From Thermoproteus uzoniensis 768-20 (GTDB lineage: Archaea; Thermoproteota; Thermoprotei; Thermoproteales; Thermoproteaceae): 64,000 bases of DNA. The stretch spans positions 1,682,622 to 1,746,621 of the forward strand of contig NC_015315.1 of the NCBI RefSeq assembly GCF_000193375.1. Direction: 5' to 3'. A program made the translations under genes and the position numbers. Positions 24,001 to 32,509 of the stretch are shown piece after piece (position 1 is the first letter of the stretch; every line of letters starts with the position of its first letter). The notes under the pieces were generated by a model. It was not told the DNA's origin. It searched no databases and worked only from the letters and a program-made list of their open reading frames with translations.

Positions 24001-24928
24001 GTTGTGCATAAGCTTGGATGCTTGTCTGTCGGAGTATCGTCCCGAGTCCGTGGATGTGGCGACCCGTATGCTGGGCGGGCTCGGGCTTAGGGAATTGGCG
24101 TCGCGGGTAAAATCGCTTAGAGTAGTCACCCAAGGGCCTATCCTCGGGAAGCTGAAAGTCCTCGAAACAGTGGACAACAACGACGTGGAGGTGCGCTACG
24201 TTCCAAAGCTCTTCTCGTCTTTCTACGTCTTGCGTAGGGGGGATAGAGTCTGCGCGGTGTTCGGCGGCGATCTGTTCCTGGACGCCGTCGAGGGCTCCGC
24301 CTCAGGCCTCTTGATGGCCAACTGCGGGGACGACGCGATAGGCGCGGCCGAGCTCTTCGAGAAGCTGTGGTCGAGATCGCGGAGCATATTCGACGTCGAT
24401 CCCTATCTGTTGGGCCGCACGAAGGACTGGGGCGCGTATAGGATAATAGCAGAGCTCAGGCGGGTTAAGGTCGAGGGGGAGGACGAGGAGGATCTAGTCG
24501 ATAAAATAGTGAGGGGGCACGCCAGGAGGATATTCGGCATAGACGACTCGGACGAGGTCGCCAGGAGGTTCTGGTCGGCGATATTCGCGACGCGCGATAT
24601 GTCTGTAAAGATCATGGACGACCGGTCGACCGGGTTGCCTGTGACGGCGCCGCTTATATACTACTCGGTCAAGGTCTTGAGAAGCCCGCCGGATAGGTGC
24701 CAGGACGGCCCCTGCCTCAGGACGACGGCTAAGCTACTAGAGCGCGCCCTGCGGCACGTGCCCCAGTCTAGACTGCACGACGCGTGGAGGGAGGCGTTGA
24801 AGAACGGCGCAGAGAGGAGGAAGATAGAGCGCTCTCCCTATCTGCCGGCCTTGTTGTTGTTGACGGGAAAGGTCGAGATAGGGTACGACAAGTCCATAGA
24901 CGCGCGGATCTACAGGCTCAGACGCTAG
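24001..24928 (+). CDS. Hypothetical protein
   Basis: The 308-aa protein has no recognised family. It begins MLCISLDACLSEYRPESVDV, has a beta-rich stretch (YVPKLFSSFYVLRRGDRVCA), a charged middle (RRVKVEGEDEEDLVDKIVRG) and a C-terminal helical region. ATG 24001 is supported by TTTAATAAT (23970-23978); the frame stays open back to 23852 but includes the promoter. The 214-bp gap before it holds nothing else recognisable. The 3' end overlaps the convergent DUF72 gene by 11 bp. Confidence 0.65.
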
Positions 24929-25652
24929 GCCGCGGATCCGAATAGAAGCTTTCAGATACGAGCTTCTTAAACCTAACCGCATCGTCGAACATATATATAT
25001 TATTAAACATAACATATGGATTTTTTAAATCTTTTATAGAATTTCTTAATTTTATTAAATCATTGTCAGTATATTTATATTTATAGTTAACTTCGCCTTT
25101 GCCCAGACCGTGTAGTCTAAAGTAATGCACGGGGGATCTCGGTACCTCCCTCCTTAGGGGATCAACCACTAGGGAGACTCCGACGTCGGCTAACATCGCG
25201 TCGAGATCCCTTACGGCGGCCACCTCGCCCCTCGGCTCCCAGACGAACGCGCCCTCGCCTCTGATCGTTCTGAAGAACTCCAACGCGTCTCTTAAGAGAT
25301 CGGCGCGCATGCTCGGCGGCGTCTGGAACACGTAGACCTTGGGCCTAAGCGGCGCGACCAGCCTCCTGAAGAGATCCCAAAGCTCTAGGTTCTCCCTCGT
25401 CGGCCTCAAGAGGCCGTGGCCCTCTCCCGGCTTGAATCCTCTCGTCCTCTTATAAGTCGGGCTGCCGGCGGGATGGGTTATGCCTTGGAAGACCTTGACC
25501 GTGAACGCGAACCCCTCCGGCGCCTCTTTGGCCAGCTCGCCCATGCGGCGCTCGTTGGGGAGGTTGTAGAAAGTCTCCTGTAGCTCTACGGCGTCCAGCG
25601 ATCTGTAGACCTCCCGTCTGCTTCTGGGAAAGCCGCACGTGCCTACTATCAC
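24918..25652 (-). CDS. DUF72 (YecE-like) family protein
   Basis: The 244-aa TIM-barrel-like protein begins with the family hallmark VGTCGFP, followed by the first-strand motif LDAVELQETFYNLP and FAFTVKVFQGITHP, and shows VYVFQTPPSM and the C-terminal YFRLHG. DUF72 proteins occur across bacteria and archaea without an established reaction. The GTG start is fixed by the shared ATATATTTAAAA box (25667-25678). An AT-rich island (about 24985-25095) encodes the Asn/Tyr/Lys-rich C-terminal part. Confidence 0.87.
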   Translation of the reverse strand: MIVGTCGFPRSRREVYRSLDAVELQETFYNLPNERRMGELAKEAPEGFAFTVKVFQGITHPAGSPTYKRTRGFKPGEGHGLLRPTRENLELWDLFRRLVAPLRPKVYVFQTPPSMRADLLRDALEFFRTIRGEGAFVWEPRGEVAAVRDLDAMLADVGVSLVVDPLRREVPRSPVHYFRLHGLGKGEVNYKYKYTDNDLIKLRNSIKDLKNPYVMFNNIYMFDDAVRFKKLVSESFYSDPRPSV

Positions 25653-25666
25653 GTTAGCTGTTGCCC

Positions 25667-25678
25667 ATATATTTAAAA
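25667..25678. promoter_or_regulatory. Shared bidirectional TATA box
   Basis: ATATATTTAAAA lies 15-26 nt from the minus-strand GTG 25652 (DUF72) and the same distance from the plus-strand GTG 25693. The gap between the two starts is only 40 bp, so both genes appear to use this one element. Confidence 0.6.
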
Positions 25679-25692
25679 CCCGCCGCCGGTTT

Positions 25693-26049
25693 GTGGGAGA
25701 TTCCGCATCGATATACTCGGGTATCAGGAGTTGCTACGCGAAGATGGACGGCATGTACGTCGAGACGGGGCCCATGGACTTAGCCAAGGCCGCGGCCCAC
25801 CTATACCTCCACCTCAGAGATCTCGAGAGGGGCTTTACCTACGACCACGAATGTAGGCGGGTGCCGATGTCTTGGTCTCTCTTCGAGGCGCGTTCTAAGT
25901 ATTTGGCCGAGATATGCAGGAAGCAGGGCGGGAGGGAGTGCGGCGAGATAGAGGAGCTCGTGGAGGAGGTTCTGAGGCATAGGGCCTTGCCTAGATGGGC
26001 CGAGGAGCTGGCTACGAGGAAGATAATACGGATTGGCCGGTTGATATGA
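25693..26049 (+). CDS. Hypothetical protein
   Basis: This is an unrecognised 118-aa protein, mostly helical and charged (YLHLRDLERGFTYDHE, ECGEIEELVEEVLRHRALPR), with four Cys. GTG 25693 is preferred for its position relative to the shared TATA box; ATG 25744 is an alternative. An open frame to 25639 runs into the divergent gene and is unlikely to be used. It is followed by another small gene with its own promoter. Confidence 0.6.
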   Translation: MGDSASIYSGIRSCYAKMDGMYVETGPMDLAKAAAHLYLHLRDLERGFTYDHECRRVPMSWSLFEARSKYLAEICRKQGGRECGEIEELVEEVLRHRALPRWAEELATRKIIRIGRLI

Positions 26050-26075
26050 TTTATAAATAGCACTCATTCGCGCTA

Positions 26076-26297
26076 ATGGGTGAAGAGGAAGGACGCCGAA
26101 GGTCGAGAAACGTAGACGTCGAGGGTGAGCTTTCCAAGTTGCCTGTTGACGTGTCGAAGGAGGACGACGAGCTCGTGGTCAAGGTCGGGAAGGGCCGTCG
26201 GTTGCCTGAAGACGAGTTCAGGAACACTATATCTAAGCTCAAGAAGATGGGCTTTAAGTTCGACCCGGACACAAAGACCTGGCGCAAAAGGGCGTAG
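26076..26297 (+). CDS. Small hypothetical protein
   Basis: The 73-aa protein has a charged N terminus (EEEGRRRSRNVDVEG) and a compact C-terminal half ending KKMGFKFDPDTKTWRKRA, suggestive of a small alpha/beta nucleic-acid-binding fold. The function is unknown. The ATG is about 20 nt after ATTTATAAATAG (26049-26060), so it is transcribed from its own promoter as a leaderless mRNA. Confidence 0.65.
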   Translation: MGEEEGRRRSRNVDVEGELSKLPVDVSKEDDELVVKVGKGRRLPEDEFRNTISKLKKMGFKFDPDTKTWRKRA

Positions 26298-26311
26298 GCA
26301 AAACCTTTCTT

Positions 26312-27256
26312 TTAGGGCCAAGCATCCTCCCGGCGAAGGGCGACTCGCCTAATCTGCCTGCCGGCGCCCCACGCCCTGGCCATGGCGGCTGTGTTGAAGG
26401 CGGCCGCCACTTTGCCTCTCCTGTCTATGCCGAGAAGGCCTACCGTGTCTTCGCCGAACCTCTCGGTGACTAGATCCACGACTCTTCTCAGCGCCGTGTC
26501 TATGTCCAGTCCGGCCCTCATGAGCTCGACGGCCCTCAGAGAGGCCATAGTTAGGATTATCGCCTCGCCGACGCCTGTCGCCGATATGGCGCCTATTGAG
26601 TTGTCGGCCCAGAACCCGGCTCCCGGTATCGGCGAATCGCCGACCCTCCCATCTAGCTTCAGCCACACGCCTCCTGTCGACGTGGCGGCGGCCAAATTGC
26701 CGTCCTTGTCGAGCGCCACAGCGCCGACAGTATCGCCGATTCCAAGCCTCTTCGCTATCTCCAACACCTTCTTGTAATGCCAACGGCCGGCCGACGTCTC
26801 CTGCAACATCTGCCTAAACCTCTCGTTCTTACGTTCGCTGTAGAACGCCGCCTTGGCGGTCAGAAGCCCGGCTATGCGGGCCAGATCCCTGGCGCCGTCG
26901 CCGACGACCAGCACGTGGTCGGTGGCGTCCAACACGTATCTGGCCAGCCTCACGGGGTTCCTCACGTCCTCAACTGCCGCGACGGCGCCAGCTCTGCCCG
27001 ACGCGCCGTCCATCACGCCGGCGTCCATCTGCACGCGGCCCGAGATGGTATAGACGGAGCCCACGCCGGCGTCGAACACGCCCGAGTCCTCCATATACGC
27101 GACGGCCTCCACGACCGCGTCTACTGCGTTGCCCCGCGCAATTGCGGCGAGTCCGGCCTCGACAGCGTCGGCGAGAGCCCTCCGTGCGCGCGCCTCCTCT
27201 TCAGGAGTTACGCTCCATCTACCGGCCCCTCCGTGGACCGCGACTACGGGCTCCAT
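26312..27256 (-). CDS. Isoaspartyl peptidase/L-asparaginase (Ntn hydrolase)
   Basis: This is a plant-type asparaginase, which autocleaves to expose a catalytic Thr (Thr176 in GDTVGAVALD). The 314-aa sequence opens with VVAVHGGAGRW and includes NAVDAVVEAVAYMEDSGVFDAG, ATSTGGVWLK and the substrate loop ISATGVGE. It may repair isoaspartyl peptides, which form quickly at high temperature, or degrade asparagine. The ATG directly abuts the rps4 stop codon with no gap, so it is the last gene of the rps13-rps4 operon, where most archaea instead have rps11. Confidence 0.9.
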   Translation of the reverse strand: MEPVVAVHGGAGRWSVTPEEEARARRALADAVEAGLAAIARGNAVDAVVEAVAYMEDSGVFDAGVGSVYTISGRVQMDAGVMDGASGRAGAVAAVEDVRNPVRLARYVLDATDHVLVVGDGARDLARIAGLLTAKAAFYSERKNERFRQMLQETSAGRWHYKKVLEIAKRLGIGDTVGAVALDKDGNLAAATSTGGVWLKLDGRVGDSPIPGAGFWADNSIGAISATGVGEAIILTMASLRAVELMRAGLDIDTALRRVVDLVTERFGEDTVGLLGIDRRGKVAAAFNTAAMARAWGAGRQIRRVALRREDAWP

Positions 27257-27772
27257 TTATTGGGCCTGCTGGGCTCCGGCCGCTATGGGGCTACCGGGCG
27301 CGTAGGAGATCTTGTCCTCTAGATCTCGCGGGACTAAAAAGCCGGGCGACCTCACCCTCCTGCCGTTTATGGCTATATGTCCGTGGGTTATCAACTGTCT
27401 GGCTTGGTACGGGGTCTTCGCGAACCCCTTCCTATACACTATCGTCTGGAGGCGCCTCTCCAGTATGGCCCTCACGTCCAGAGAGAGCACTCTATCGAGG
27501 GGGATATTCACGTCCTCTATAAACCCCATCTTGTAAAGCCTCTCCTTAAAGGGCAGCTCCAACGGCGCTCTCTCCTCGGCGCGCATCGAGAGCAAGCTTC
27601 TAGCGCGCCTCACTATATGTTTCAGAACCGACCTCGCCTTCCACAACTCTCGCTTGTTCCTAAGGCCATATTCGCCCATGAGCTGTAGTTCCTCGAGCAA
27701 TAGTTGCGTGTTCCACAGCTTCTTGGGCTTCCCGTCGAGATACGTCTTTCTACTTTTCTTCTTGCCGCCCAT
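27257..27772 (-). CDS. rps4: 30S ribosomal protein S4 (uS4)
   Basis: The 171-aa protein binds 16S rRNA early in small-subunit assembly. The sequence starts MGGKKKSRKTYLDGKPKKLW, continues with the archaeal S4 pattern, and contains the S4 RNA-binding motif RRLQTIVYRKGFAKTPYQARQLITHGHIAINGRRV. It follows rps13 by two bases and is followed without a gap by the asparaginase gene. The C terminus (SPIAAGAQQAQ) is a flexible tail. Confidence 0.96.
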   Translation of the reverse strand: MGGKKKSRKTYLDGKPKKLWNTQLLLEELQLMGEYGLRNKRELWKARSVLKHIVRRARSLLSMRAEERAPLELPFKERLYKMGFIEDVNIPLDRVLSLDVRAILERRLQTIVYRKGFAKTPYQARQLITHGHIAINGRRVRSPGFLVPRDLEDKISYAPGSPIAAGAQQAQ

Positions 27773-27774
27773 GG

Positions 27775-28245
27775 CTACTGCTTAGCGCCTCCGCCTGGTT
27801 GCGCCTCCTTCTTCTTGGCCACTCCGGCGGTCGGGCCGAACCTGCCAGTGGTCACCGTGCGTTGCCCTCTGACCTTCAGCCCGGCGGCGTGCCTCATGCC
27901 CTTCCAGCTCCTCAGCTTCTTCATTAGATCTATGTCGCTCTTGGCGGCGAGGATCAGCTCCGACCCTATTAGGTGGACGTCGCGTCCGCTCACGGGATCT
28001 CTGCGTCTGTTGAGGAACCAGGCCGGCGCTATCTCGTGCAAGTTCCTCACCGCCCAGTCCAGTTTGGAGATCTGCTCCTCGCTGAGAGAGCCCAGCGGAG
28101 CGTAGGGATCTACGCCAAGCCGCCTACATATAGCAAATGCCGAGGAGATGCCTATGCCCTTAATGCGGGCTAAGGCGAAGGCCACGGCCTTGGCGCCTTC
28201 TAGGTCCGTATCCCCAACGCGGACTATAGCCCTTACTTCAGACAC
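27775..28245 (-). CDS. rps13: 30S ribosomal protein S13 (uS13)
   Basis: This is a small-subunit head protein that contacts the large subunit and P-site tRNA. The 156-aa sequence contains the S13 signatures VRVGDTDLEGAKAVAFALAR and the C-terminal LRSWKGMRHAAGLKVRGQRT. The tail is Lys/Gly/Gln-rich. The GTG start has TTTTAAACAC (minus strand, about 28263-28272) upstream, overlapping the 3' end of the preceding gene. It heads the rps13-rps4-asparaginase operon. Confidence 0.96.
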   Translation of the reverse strand: MSEVRAIVRVGDTDLEGAKAVAFALARIKGIGISSAFAICRRLGVDPYAPLGSLSEEQISKLDWAVRNLHEIAPAWFLNRRRDPVSGRDVHLIGSELILAAKSDIDLMKKLRSWKGMRHAAGLKVRGQRTVTTGRFGPTAGVAKKKEAQPGGGAKQ

Positions 28246-28266
28246 GAAGGTGCGAGAACAAAGTGT

Positions 28267-28848
28267 TTAAAAGTTTAGTAGGCCCTCCTCGGGCTGAGCA
28301 AGCCGAGGGACGTATTTGGTTGCGCCTTGGCGGGTCAACACCATATGGCTTCTCGTGCGCATAAGCTCGAAGAGGACGTTCCCCACATGGTTCAAGAGCG
28401 TGATGACCTCCCGCCCACGATCTAGTTGGGCCAGCCGCCTCTCGGTCCAGCGGACCCAAGCCCTCGCTGCGTTGATATAGGCGCAGATCTCGTCGAGACA
28501 TACGACCCAGCCCAGCGGCGCGTCGGAGGCCAGCACATAGGACAACTTAACGGCCTTTTTGAGAGATTTAAAGGCCTTGGCCAGATAGGCGCCATCCCCC
28601 GTGGACAAATAGAAGCCTGCGTACTGCAGAGCCCATAGGACCAGCCAGAGGATCCGCCTTGTACGGCCCTCGGCCTTCACAGCGGCGAGGTTTACGTGCA
28701 CAGTCGCCGCCTCGAGGGCGCCAAACAGCTTTACTATTGCAGAAGCCTTAGACACGCATTTTGCCTCGCCGAACCACAACACCTCCGTCTCGCCGAGGTC
28801 CCCGGGACAAGAGCCGGTCAAGATACAGGGCTTAGCGAGCTTTGCCAC
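28267..28848 (-). CDS. PduO-type corrinoid adenosyltransferase-like protein
   Basis: The 193-aa protein resembles PduO-type ATP:cob(I)alamin adenosyltransferases: GDLGETEVLWFGEA at 16-29 parallels the family GDxGxT ATP-binding motif, Lys34 follows, then a helix where DELN is usual (here GALEAATVHVNL), then LWALQYAGFYLSTGD and a late RWTERRLAQL near the usual RRAER helix. Several expected residues differ, so it could be a catalytically divergent paralogue. The GTG start has TTTTTATAAT upstream on the minus strand. The gene is independent of the rps13 operon. Confidence 0.5.
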   Translation of the reverse strand: MAKLAKPCILTGSCPGDLGETEVLWFGEAKCVSKASAIVKLFGALEAATVHVNLAAVKAEGRTRRILWLVLWALQYAGFYLSTGDGAYLAKAFKSLKKAVKLSYVLASDAPLGWVVCLDEICAYINAARAWVRWTERRLAQLDRGREVITLLNHVGNVLFELMRTRSHMVLTRQGATKYVPRLAQPEEGLLNF

Positions 28849-28894
28849 AAGAAATGATTACACTATTATAAAAATACATATAAGAATAATAGAT

Positions 28895-29003
28895 TGGTGG
28901 ACCGGCCGGGATTCGAACCCGGGATCTCGGGCGCGGTGCGGCTCCCGCGCGCAAGGCGGGCCTAAGGGAACGGCTTTCAATCCTTCCGCTAGACGACCGG
29001 CCC
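28895..29003 (-). tRNA. tRNA-Ala (TGC) with two non-canonical introns, CCA encoded
   Basis: Acceptor GGGCCGG pairs with CCGGTCC and includes the G3-U70 pair that marks alanine tRNAs. The T-arm is CCGGG TTCGAAT CCCGG. The anticodon TGC (plus-strand 28951-28953) lies in loop CTTGCGC between stems CCCGC and GCGGG. About 18 nt near position 25/26 (28961-28978) and 16 nt near 45/46 (28926-28941) must be removed for a normal cloverleaf. TTAAAAATT on the minus strand (about 29023-29032) is at promoter distance. Exact splice sites may shift by one base. Confidence 0.86.
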
Positions 29004-29052
29004 TTTACATATATTTCCAGTAATTTTTAAGCCTTTCGCCCACCTACTTGGG

Positions 29053-29964
29053 CTATACCCTATGCCCATGCGGCGGGCCTAGCGCTGATTTCAACATGCG
29101 GGCGGCCCTGACGCCGACTTCCTCGGGGCTCTCGCCGAAGGCTTTTACGAGGACTTTCCTGGATCCGTCGACGGAGGCCCAGCCAGCTAGGAACTCTATC
29201 CCGTTGGGCGTGGCAGTGGCGAGACCCCCTACCGCTACGTGGCACCCTCCACCCATCTCCTTAAGGAATGCCCTCTCGGCTCTCGCCTCCAGGGCGGCCC
29301 TAGGATCGCTGGCCTTTCTCAACAGATCGATGATCCCTCTATCGTCTTTCCGCGCTACGGCGGCTACTATGCCTTGTCCCGGCGGCGGCGGGATCTCGTC
29401 CGGCTTAACCCTCCTGATCTCCACCGGCGGATTCTCGCCGTAGAGTCTCCTCACGCCAGCCTCGGCGAGCACGGCGGCGTCGACTGCGCCGGATAAGACC
29501 TTGCCGATCCTCGTGTCCACGTTGCCTCTGAGAGGCTCTATATGTAGATCGGGCCTTATAGATTTCAGAAAAGCCCCCCGCCTCACGCTCGACGTGCCGA
29601 CTCTAGCGCCTCGGGGCAAGCCCCACACGTCGTAACCCCTCGTGCTCGCTATTGCGTCATAGGGTGAATCCCTTTTTGAGTAGCCCGCTACGACCAAGTC
29701 CTCGTGGATTTCCGAGGGCAGATCCTTAAGGGAATGCACGGCCACGTCCGCCTGCCCCCTCAGCACGGCTAGGTTCACCTCCTTCTCGAAAACGCCCTTG
29801 ACGCCTATGGCATATAGGGGTCTGTCCTGGACTAGATCCCCGGTGGTCTTCACCACGACTATCTCGAACTCCAAGTCCGGCTCGACTTCCTTTATACTCT
29901 TGATAAACAACTCGGTCTGGAGCAGACTTAGCTTGCTGCCTCTCGTGGCTACCCGCAACTTCAC
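29053..29964 (-). CDS. hemC: Hydroxymethylbilane synthase (porphobilinogen deaminase)
   Basis: The enzyme polymerises four porphobilinogen units to hydroxymethylbilane for sirohaem and haem synthesis. The 303-aa product starts [16 protein letters not shown], contains the Arg-rich [21 protein letters not shown] and [17 protein letters not shown] substrate loops, and has the dipyrromethane-cofactor Cys in [15 protein letters not shown] 29964 is selected because TTTTTAAGAC lies upstream on the minus strand at TATA distance (29982-29991) and homologues begin here; the frame is open back to 30015. It is divergent from hemA. Confidence 0.95.
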   Translation of the reverse strand: MKLRVATRGSKLSLLQTELFIKSIKEVEPDLEFEIVVVKTTGDLVQDRPLYAIGVKGVFEKEVNLAVLRGQADVAVHSLKDLPSEIHEDLVVAGYSKRDSPYDAIASTRGYDVWGLPRGARVGTSSVRRGAFLKSIRPDLHIEPLRGNVDTRIGKVLSGAVDAAVLAEAGVRRLYGENPPVEIRRVKPDEIPPPPGQGIVAAVARKDDRGIIDLLRKASDPRAALEARAERAFLKEMGGGCHVAVGGLATATPNGIEFLAGWASVDGSRKVLVKAFGESPEEVGVRAARMLKSALGPPHGHRV

Positions 29965-29981
29965 GCGGTGGCCAGATTCTG

Positions 29982-30009
29982 TCTTAAAAACGTGAATACA
30001 GCTTAAATA
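29982..30009. promoter_or_regulatory. Divergent hemC/hemA promoter region
   Basis: TTAAAAACG (29984-29992) is placed for leaderless transcription of hemC from GTG 29964. GCTTAAATA (30001-30009) is placed for hemA from GTG 30030. The two boxes lie only 9 bp apart, so polymerase binding at one may exclude the other. Confidence 0.55.
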
Positions 30010-30029
30010 CCTCAAATATAACGACAGGA

Positions 30030-31235
30030 GTGGCGGCCCTCGACAAGCTATTTTCGGCCTCCATAACTTTTCGAGAGATACCGACAGATAAGCTGGGCGA
30101 GCTGGGCAGGAGCGTCATGGAACTGCTCGGAATAGCGCCTTATTTCCCCGTCCCTCTTTTCGTTCTGCATACGTGCAACAGAGTCGAGGTCTACGCCTGG
30201 GACGTTCCCCAGACCGCCGTCGAGCTCGTTCTGGCGCATTATAGGGACTACGCAGATAGGGTCGTCATAAGGAAAGGGCGCGAGGCCGCCCTACATCTGC
30301 TGGAGGTGGCGGCCGGCCTCGACTCCATGCTGATTGGCGAGACCGATATATTGGGCCAGCTCGAGGAGGCCTACGACAGCCAAGTCAAGGCGCATATAGC
30401 ACGGGAGCCTCTTAGGACCGTCGTGGAACGCGCCATAAGGTTCGGCAAGATGGTGAGGACCCGCACGAACATCTCTAGAGGGCCTCGGGGCCTCGGAAGC
30501 CTCGCTATAATATACGTAAAGGAGAGGTTCGGGGATCTGCGAAACTTGAATATAGGCATAATAGGCGCGGGCGCAGTCGGTAGCGGGTTGGTCAAGGAGT
30601 TGAGAGACGGAGGCGCCGGCCGTATCTACGTCTTGAACCGCACGTTGGATCGCGCGGAGGAGGTGGCTAAGAAATACGGCGCGATAGCCATGCCGCTAAA
30701 CGGCGAAAGTGTGGCTGAGTGTCTGAAGACCTGCGACGTGGTGTTCACCACGGCCCTCTCGTTTGAGCCCATAATAACCGAGATACCGCCGGGCAGTAAG
30801 GTGAAGGTGATAGTGGATTTAGGCGTGCCGGGGAACGTGCCGAAGGGTCTGCCCGTGGACGTCGTTAAGCTCGAGGATCTCGAGGACATAGCGGCGCGCT
30901 ACAACAAGGAGAGGGCTTCCGAGATAGAGAAAGCGAGGGCTTTGGCCCTCGAGGAGCTCGACAACGTCGAGAGGGCGGTTGCTAAGAGGATCGCCGAGAT
31001 GGAACTTAGCGAGTATATGCAGTTCGTTGAGGCGGCGGCCCGGGAGGAGGCCTCGCGCGCCGGGTCCGATTCCTTGACGGCGGCCCGATCCTCGGCAAAG
31101 AGGGCTGTGTTGCCCCTCGTAGAGGCTTTGAGGGAGCTGGCCGGAAGGGGCAAGGTCGAGGAGGTGCTGGAGATTATAAACGAGGCAAGGAAGCGCGTGA
31201 AGAGCCCAGCTACAGAGCGGACTTCAGCTCCCTGA
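30030..31235 (+). CDS. hemA: Glutamyl-tRNA reductase
   Basis: This is the first enzyme of C5-pathway tetrapyrrole synthesis, reducing glutamyl-tRNA to glutamate-1-semialdehyde with NADPH. The 401-aa protein has the catalytic Cys49 in [14 protein letters not shown], the catalytic-domain segment [13 protein letters not shown], the NADPH-binding [12 protein letters not shown] and a C-terminal dimerisation helix. GTG 30030 has both GCTTAAATA at TATA distance and an AGGAG just upstream. Its 3' end overlaps the convergent hemL, which encodes the next pathway enzyme. Confidence 0.96.
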   Translation: MAALDKLFSASITFREIPTDKLGELGRSVMELLGIAPYFPVPLFVLHTCNRVEVYAWDVPQTAVELVLAHYRDYADRVVIRKGREAALHLLEVAAGLDSMLIGETDILGQLEEAYDSQVKAHIAREPLRTVVERAIRFGKMVRTRTNISRGPRGLGSLAIIYVKERFGDLRNLNIGIIGAGAVGSGLVKELRDGGAGRIYVLNRTLDRAEEVAKKYGAIAMPLNGESVAECLKTCDVVFTTALSFEPIITEIPPGSKVKVIVDLGVPGNVPKGLPVDVVKLEDLEDIAARYNKERASEIEKARALALEELDNVERAVAKRIAEMELSEYMQFVEAAAREEASRAGSDSLTAARSSAKRAVLPLVEALRELAGRGKVEEVLEIINEARKRVKSPATERTSAP

Positions 31236-32481
31236 AGGACTTCTCCAGGGAGCCTAGGGCCCACTCCACGACCTCTTGCGTGTGCGCCGACGTGGTGAAG
31301 TTGACCTCGTACTGGCTGGGGGCCAGATAGAGGCCGTGCCTCAGAGCTATCTCGTGTAGCTTGAGGTACAGCCTCTCGTCGCTTCTCCTCACGTCGTCGG
31401 GCGTCTTGACATCGCCGCGCTTGAAGTAGAGCTGGAACATCGACGATATTTGTTTAACCACTACGTCGAACCCGTATCTGCCCGCGACATCCTCGATGCC
31501 CCTCGCCATCCTCTCGGCGGCTTTATTGGCGACCTCGTACGGCCTGCCCGTCTCGAGCTCCTCGAGGACGGCGAGACCGGCCGCTATCGATACGGGATGC
31601 GCGTTGTACGTGCCGGCGTTGTAGACCGGGCCCTGCGGCGCCAGCAAGTCCATGATCTCCTCCCCGCCGCCGAAGGCGCCGATGGGGAAACCGCCTCCCA
31701 GAACCTTCCCCAGGGTAGTCAAATCCGGCCTTACCCCGAAGTGGCCCTGGGCCCCCGACAGCCCGAGCCTGAATCCGGTTATAACCTCGTCGAAGATCAG
31801 CACGGCGCCGGTCCTCTCCGTTTCCTCCCTCAAGGCCTTGAGGAACTCTTTGTCGGGTATTATCAAGCCGTAGTTGCCGGCCACCGGCTCGGCTATAACC
31901 GCGGCGAGCCTATCGCCCACCTCCCTGACCGCGCGCACGAAGGCCTCCACGTCGTTGTAGGGAACGACGACGGTGAGCTTGACCACATCGGCCGGTATCC
32001 CGGCGCTGGTGGGGATGCCCCAAGTCGCCGCGCCCGACCCGGCCTTGACCAAGACGTAGTCGTGGGATCCGTGGAAGTTGCCGTCGAACTTTATTATCAC
32101 GTCGCGTTTGGTATAGCCTCTGGCCAGCCTTATGGCGTTCATGGTGGCCTCCGTTCCCGTATTGACGAACCGGATCTTGCGTATGGAAGGCATGTGCGAC
32201 CTTATCTTCTCTGCCAGCGCGACCTCTTGCTCAGTCAACAACGCGTAGATCCACCCGCTCCTCAACTGCCGCTCGACGGCCTCCCGCACTCTCGGGTTGT
32301 TATGGCCCAATATTATGGCGCCGAAGGCCGAGCAGAAGTCCACCAGACGCCCGCGATCTGTGTAGAGGTACGGCCCGTCGGCCCCTAAGGCCACCAGCGG
32401 TCTGGCGAGGTGCTTCAAGGCCCTCGCCGGCGAGTTGACGCCGCCCGGGAACACCGCCTTGGCTCTCTCCCAGATATCCAT
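31210..32481 (-). CDS. hemL: Glutamate-1-semialdehyde 2,1-aminomutase
   Basis: This PLP enzyme converts glutamate-1-semialdehyde to 5-aminolevulinate. The 423-aa product begins MDIWERAKAVFPGGVNSPAR, the family N terminus, and has the PLP-contact FVNTGTEATMNAIRLARGYT, the Asp of IFDEVITGFRLG and the Schiff-base Lys259 in TTLGKVLGGGFPIGAFGG. ATG 32481 is chosen because the longer frame (to 32625) is antisense to the divergent cobA and contains both promoters. The TATA box TTAAATTTA (32501-32509) overlaps the cobA start region. Confidence 0.96.
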   Translation of the reverse strand: MDIWERAKAVFPGGVNSPARALKHLARPLVALGADGPYLYTDRGRLVDFCSAFGAIILGHNNPRVREAVERQLRSGWIYALLTEQEVALAEKIRSHMPSIRKIRFVNTGTEATMNAIRLARGYTKRDVIIKFDGNFHGSHDYVLVKAGSGAATWGIPTSAGIPADVVKLTVVVPYNDVEAFVRAVREVGDRLAAVIAEPVAGNYGLIIPDKEFLKALREETERTGAVLIFDEVITGFRLGLSGAQGHFGVRPDLTTLGKVLGGGFPIGAFGGGEEIMDLLAPQGPVYNAGTYNAHPVSIAAGLAVLEELETGRPYEVANKAAERMARGIEDVAGRYGFDVVVKQISSMFQLYFKRGDVKTPDDVRRSDERLYLKLHEIALRHGLYLAPSQYEVNFTTSAHTQEVVEWALGSLEKSFRELKSAL

Positions 32482-32483
32482 GG

Positions 32484-32509
32484 TTAAAAACTGGCACCGG
32501 TTAAATTTA
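32484..32509. promoter_or_regulatory. Interlocked divergent promoters of hemL and cobA
   Basis: TTAAAAAC (32484-32491) serves cobA (GTG 32510), while TTAAATTTA (32501-32509) serves hemL (ATG 32481). Each gene's TATA box abuts the other gene's start codon, so the two leaderless transcripts begin back to back and initiation complexes would compete. Confidence 0.6.
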
